DNA of 9,830 bases, taken from contig DIFU01000036.1 in assembly GCA_002419285.1 (NCBI GenBank), forward strand, positions 1-9,830, given 5' to 3'. The translations under genes were made by a program, and so were the position numbers. The notes beneath the pieces were generated by a model. It had not been told where the DNA came from. It was given only the letters and a program-made list of their open reading frames with translations, and did not search any database. This document shows, in pieces, positions 6,666 through 9,830 of the stretch (the stretch's first letter is position 1; every line of letters begins with the position of its first letter). The DNA comes from Prolixibacteraceae bacterium UBA5740. Lineage in GTDB: Bacteria; Bacteroidota; Bacteroidia; Bacteroidales; Prolixibacteraceae.

Positions 6666-6898
6666 GGATATATCTGGGAAAAACGACACACTTAGTCACT
6701 TTACCCCGACAATTTTCTTCATTTAAGCAGACTTAATTCAAATATTCCTGGAAATTTTTCAGTTACAATGATTCTGGTATGACGTTAATATGTGCTGTCT
6801 TACAGCTATATACGTTGGAATTGGCTCTGTCGGTATATGGATAATGCATAAAATTTTACTGATTTAACAATAAGGTAACGCAATTATTTTTCCTTTCC

Positions 6899-6906
6899 TA
6901 TATTTG
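6899..6906 (+). promoter_or_regulatory. Promoter -7 box of the susC-like gene
   Basis: TATATTTG is a full match to the Bacteroidota -7 consensus TAnnTTTG and is identical to the box upstream of the ROK kinase. A TTG -33 element is not found at the expected distance. Transcription starting near 6911-6914 would give a leader of about 100 bases before ATG 7015. Weak -33 elements are common at regulated SusC/SusD promoters that need an activator, but this is inference. Confidence 0.5.
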
Positions 6907-6920
6907 TTAATAAATATTAA
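6907..6920. promoter_or_regulatory. Palindrome over the expected susC transcription start
   Basis: TTAATA-AA-TATTAA has perfect 6-bp arms (6907-6912, 6915-6920). It begins immediately after the -7 box and covers the predicted transcription start, a typical repressor operator position. The arms are AT-only, so chance is not excluded. The sequence differs from the palindromes upstream of the ROK regulator gene. Confidence 0.35.
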
Positions 6921-6930
6921 ATGATTTTCT

Positions 6931-6973
6931 GGAGAGAGGAGAGGAGGCCTTTCATAAGGGAAATCAAGGGAAA
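6931..6973 (+). other. Purine-rich tract and tandem octamer in susC leader
   Basis: Seventeen consecutive purines, rich in GGAG, occupy 6931-6947. They are followed by AAGGGAAA twice with a 10-base period (6956-6963 and 6966-6973). Both lie in the presumed mRNA leader, 40-80 bases before the start codon, too far to act as its ribosome-binding site. Their role is unknown. Confidence 0.35.
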
Positions 6974-7014
6974 GTATTGTATAAATGATTAATTACTAAT
7001 TTAAAACTGTTTCT

Positions 7015-9830
7015 ATGAAAAAAGTTGTTCTGTTATTCTCATGCTTTTTTCTTTTGGGAGTATTGGGAGTAGTTGGTCAGACGAGGACAATCACTGGGAA
7101 GGTGGTCTCGTCGGATGACAATTCCCCTATCCCAGGAGTATCCGTATCTGTAAAGGGCACCACCATTGGTACTGTTACCAATCTGGAGGGTTCGTACACC
7201 TTGCAGGTGCCTCAGACTGCCAGTGCATTGATGTTCAGCTTTGTTGGGTATCGTACAATGGAGGTAGCCATGGATGGTCGCAGCAACGTCGACGTTGTTC
7301 TTCCTGTTGACGTCTTTTCGGTTGACGAGGTAGTGGTTGTCGGCTATGGGGTTCAGAAGAAGAGGGAAGTCACAGGTTCCATCTCCCAGGTAAAGGGCGA
7401 TGACATTGCCACCCTGGCTACCCCAAGTTTTGAATCACAGCTTGCCGGTCGTGCCGCTGGTGTTCAAATTACTTCCCAGTCAGGGGTTCTTGGTTCCACT
7501 CCGCGTATCCGAATTCGTGGTGTGAGCTCCATTTCCTCAGGAACTTATCCCCTGATCGTCGTGGATGGTGTACCGGTTGCTACAGGAGGTCTTGGAGGGT
7601 ATGCTTCAAACAACGCCCTGACCGACATTAACCCTGCCGACATCGAATCTGTCGAGATTCTTAAGGATGGTTCCGCAACCGCGATCTATGGTTCACGGGC
7701 TGCCAACGGGGTAATGCTCATCACGACCAAGCGTGGGACAAAAGGGAAATTTAAGGTTACCTATAATAATTATGTAGGTTATGCCCAGCCAGTCAATTTG
7801 TTTGACCTTCTGAATGCCCAGGAATTCATCGAAATTGCCAACGAAAAGCTTACCAACCGTAACCAGGCTCCTCTTGCTGTTGACGGAGGTGTGGATACCG
7901 ATTGGCAAAAGGCAGTTCTAAGGAGCAGCGCATTCCAGCAGGACCATAACCTGTCTCTTTCCGGGGCATCGGATGTTAGCAGTTACTACTTTTCCCTGGG
8001 TTACACTACCCAGGAAGGGGTAAGTAAGCCAAACGAAATGTCACGTTATTCAGCCAGGGCCAATGTTGACCAGAAACTCACCAGGTGGCTGACCATCGGT
8101 GCAAATATCGGGGTGACACAAACCAACTATTTTGGCATGAATACCGGCGAAAACTCTCTGTCGGGTAACATCTTCTCCGCGATCCGTCAGCTGCCCAATA
8201 CACCGATCTATAATCCGGAACATCCAACCGGTTATAACATCGACTTCGTATCTCCAGGGCTTGTAGGTCGCTGGAAAAACGGAACCACCATTGGTGACAA
8301 CCTCCCGAACATAGTTTATACGCTCGACAAGAACGTTTATAAAACCAAGAATCTGAGGACCATGGGAACGGCTTTCGCCTCTGCCGATATCCTGCCTTCT
8401 TTGAATTTCCGCACACAGATAGGTGTTGATACAAACGGTTCTGAAGGGTTGTTGTACTGGAACCCACTCCACGGCGATGGTCAGAGTGTAAAAGGACGTG
8501 TACATAATATGTACGATGCGTATACCCGCTGGAACTGGCAGAATATCCTGTCGTTCAACAAGACTTTTGCCGAAGTTCACAATGTAAGTGCCGTATTGGT
8601 TAACGAATTCCAGAAGCAGCGCTACAACTGGTTTGAAGCCATCGGTACCGACCTGTCGAACGAATTCTTCCAGCATAACCTGATATCCGGATCTTATGGT
8701 ACTGCGAACTCAGGTGGTTCACTTTACGAAAACGGATTCATCTCTTATGCCGGTAGATTAAACTACAACTTCAACGAAAAGTATTTTATTCAGGCCTCTG
8801 TTCGTTATGATGGGATTTCATCACTGCCTGAAGCCAATAAGTTTGGTATATTCCCTGGCGGTTCGGTAGGCTGGAACATTGCACGTGAATCATTCATGGA
8901 CGGTATTCGTGATGTCATTTCTGACTTTAAAGTGCGGGCATCCTACGCTGAAGTAGGTAACGTTTCAATCGGGAACTATCCTTATGCAGGTCTTTATGGT
9001 GCAGCAAAATATGGTGACAACAACGGTATCGCATTTGCCCAGATGGGTAACGATGCCCTAAAATGGGAAACCAGCAAGAAACTGGACATTGGTTTTGACG
9101 CCATGTTCATGGAAGGAAAATATAAATTCTCATTTGACTATTTCCAGAATGACCAGGATGGTTTGATTCTGGCAGCACCGACACCACCCTCATTCGGTAT
9201 TCCAGGAAACTCTGTAAATAAAAACGTTGGTGCCTTGAAAAACTGGGGTTATGAATTTGCAGGAGAAGCTGTTCTGGTACAGAAAGCAAACCTGACCTGG
9301 AGTATCGATGCCAACCTGACCCTGGCTGACAACGAAGTGTTGTCTTTGGTCGAAGGCCAAACACAGATCCTTCCAGATAACTATACCATCATTAAGATTG
9401 GAGAATCCATCCGGGCAATCTATGGTTACGATTATGTAGGTGTGAATAAGGCCAACGGTAACCCGATTTACAGGAAAAGTGACGGGACTATGGTTCAGGG
9501 GAATATTCCTACTTCAAACTATAAAGTTTACAATCCTGACAATCCTTCTGATATTTCACAGGCTGCCGCATTAAGCAGTGCCACCGATAAAATCATTTTT
9601 GGTCCATCCCTGCCAACTTTCTTTGGTGCCGTGAACAGCAAATTGTTCTGGAACGGATTCGACTTTAACGTCATGTTCCGATTCAGTGGCGGTAACTATG
9701 TCATGAACCGTACCCGCGACGACTTGTTGCAGCATTCATTCACCAACAGCAGTCGCGAAATTCTCGGCCGTTGGAAAAGTGAATCTGAACCAGGTGATGG
9801 CTGGACTCCAAAACTTTGGTCACAGGGTGG
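7015..9830 (+). CDS. SusC/RagA-type TonB-linked outer-membrane protein (3' end missing)
   Basis: A TonB-dependent outer-membrane porin of the SusC family, importing oligosaccharides or other large nutrients together with a SusD-type surface lipoprotein. 938 codons are present without a stop or frameshift; family members are usually about 1000-1100 residues, so only the last strands are missing. The signal peptide is about residues 1-22 (MKK, then a hydrophobic core, then GVVGQ). A carboxypeptidase-regulatory-like beta domain (about 26-98: TGKVVSSDDNSPIPGVSVSV, then VTNLEGSYTL) is followed by the TonB-box-like DEVVVVGYG (104-112). The plug domain (about 115-240) has QLAGRAAGVQI (142-152), RIRIRG (164-169), PLIVVDGVP (179-187) and the SusC hallmark ILKDGSATAIYGSRAANGV (215-233). 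The remainder is a 22-strand-type barrel with alternating aromatic strands. There is no amino-terminal STN domain, so direct anti-sigma signalling through it is not expected. ATG 7015 gives the signal peptide directly. The substrate cannot be read from the sequence; the neighbouring amino-sugar-type enzymes hint at a GlcNAc-containing glycan. Confidence 0.95.
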   Translation, partial: MKKVVLLFSCFFLLGVLGVVGQTRTITGKVVSSDDNSPIPGVSVSVKGTTIGTVTNLEGSYTLQVPQTASALMFSFVGYRTMEVAMDGRSNVDVVLPVDVFSVDEVVVVGYGVQKKREVTGSISQVKGDDIATLATPSFESQLAGRAAGVQITSQSGVLGSTPRIRIRGVSSISSGTYPLIVVDGVPVATGGLGGYASNNALTDINPADIESVEILKDGSATAIYGSRAANGVMLITTKRGTKGKFKVTYNNYVGYAQPVNLFDLLNAQEFIEIANEKLTNRNQAPLAVDGGVDTDWQKAVLRSSAFQQDHNLSLSGASDVSSYYFSLGYTTQEGVSKPNEMSRYSARANVDQKLTRWLTIGANIGVTQTNYFGMNTGENSLSGNIFSAIRQLPNTPIYNPEHPTGYNIDFVSPGLVGRWKNGTTIGDNLPNIVYTLDKNVYKTKNLRTMGTAFASADILPSLNFRTQIGVDTNGSEGLLYWNPLHGDGQSVKGRVHNMYDAYTRWNWQNILSFNKTFAEVHNVSAVLVNEFQKQRYNWFEAIGTDLSNEFFQHNLISGSYGTANSGGSLYENGFISYAGRLNYNFNEKYFIQASVRYDGISSLPEANKFGIFPGGSVGWNIARESFMDGIRDVISDFKVRASYAEVGNVSIGNYPYAGLYGAAKYGDNNGIAFAQMGNDALKWETSKKLDIGFDAMFMEGKYKFSFDYFQNDQDGLILAAPTPPSFGIPGNSVNKNVGALKNWGYEFAGEAVLVQKANLTWSIDANLTLADNEVLSLVEGQTQILPDNYTIIKIGESIRAIYGYDYVGVNKANGNPIYRKSDGTMVQGNIPTSNYKVYNPDNPSDISQAAALSSATDKIIFGPSLPTFFGAVNSKLFWNGFDFNVMFRFSGGNYVMNRTRDDLLQHSFTNSSREILGRWKSESEPGDGWTPKLWSQG

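Larger units (their letters stand above)
6601..7014. other. Intergenic region, 414 bp, upstream of susC-like gene
   Basis: No gene is supported here. A 20-codon frame (ATG 6664 to TAA 6726) has no coding signal. The stretch holds a short inverted repeat (6652-6665), a promoter-like -7 box (6899-6906), an adjoining palindrome (6907-6920), a purine-rich tract (6931-6947) and a tandem octamer (6956-6973), each listed separately. The rest is AT-rich with no further structure that I can see. Confidence 0.7.

Noticed and set aside
6664..6726. 20-codon frame in the intergenic region
   Set aside because: Very short, no ribosome-binding or promoter signal, and no recognisable peptide type.
6985..6999. 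Four-codon frame (M-I-N-Y) just before the SusC start, considered as a leader peptide
   Set aside because: Too short and without a regulatory codon pattern or attenuator hairpin.
8050..8676. 208-codon minus-strand open frame within the SusC-like gene
   Set aside because: Antisense shadow of the barrel-coding region, which is continuous and well supported on the plus strand.

Overview
The window reads as chromosomal DNA of a Bacteroidota bacterium, most likely an environmental or gut Bacteroidales-type lineage. Three things point there: a SusC/RagA-type TonB-dependent outer-membrane protein, several close matches to the Bacteroidota promoter -7 consensus TAnnTTTG, and start codons with no usable Shine-Dalgarno sequence. 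The species cannot be named from the sequence.

Left part (1-1863, minus strand): a two-gene unit in which a ferredoxin-NADP reductase-type flavoprotein (1863 to 1192) is followed 37 bp later by the 23S rRNA/tRNA methyltransferase rlmN (1154 to 108). The first codons of a possible further minus-strand gene lie at the very edge (46 to 1). These are housekeeping genes with no obvious link to the rest.

Middle part (about 1864-6600, plus strand): a sugar or amino-sugar catabolic cluster. It contains a NagC/XylR-like ROK transcriptional regulator (best start ATG 2031, with a Bacteroidota-type promoter just upstream). Eleven bases later comes a 776-residue fusion of a NagB-like (glucosamine-6-phosphate deaminase/isomerase) domain with a PIG-L/LmbE-like zinc deacetylase domain. 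After 132 bp with its own promoter-like box comes a short ROK-family sugar kinase, closed by a strong intrinsic terminator at 6566-6600.

Right part (6601-9830, plus strand): a 414-bp intergenic region with a promoter-like box and an adjoining palindrome, then a SusC-like porin gene that runs off the window end at 938 codons. A SusD-type lipoprotein gene would be expected next, outside the window.

Read together (inference): SusC imports an oligosaccharide or amino-sugar compound, the ROK kinase phosphorylates a released sugar, and the fusion protein could deacetylate and then deaminate or isomerise it, under control of the ROK regulator. The most interesting point is that the enzymes deviate from the textbook families. 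By eye alignment the NagB domain lacks two of the four classical catalytic acid/base residues, the PIG-L motif is HHDD rather than HPDD, and the kinase lacks the ROK zinc motif and its histidine. This suggests a substrate or chemistry other than ordinary GlcNAc-6-phosphate. No CRISPR array, tRNA, rRNA, insertion sequence or integrase was seen.
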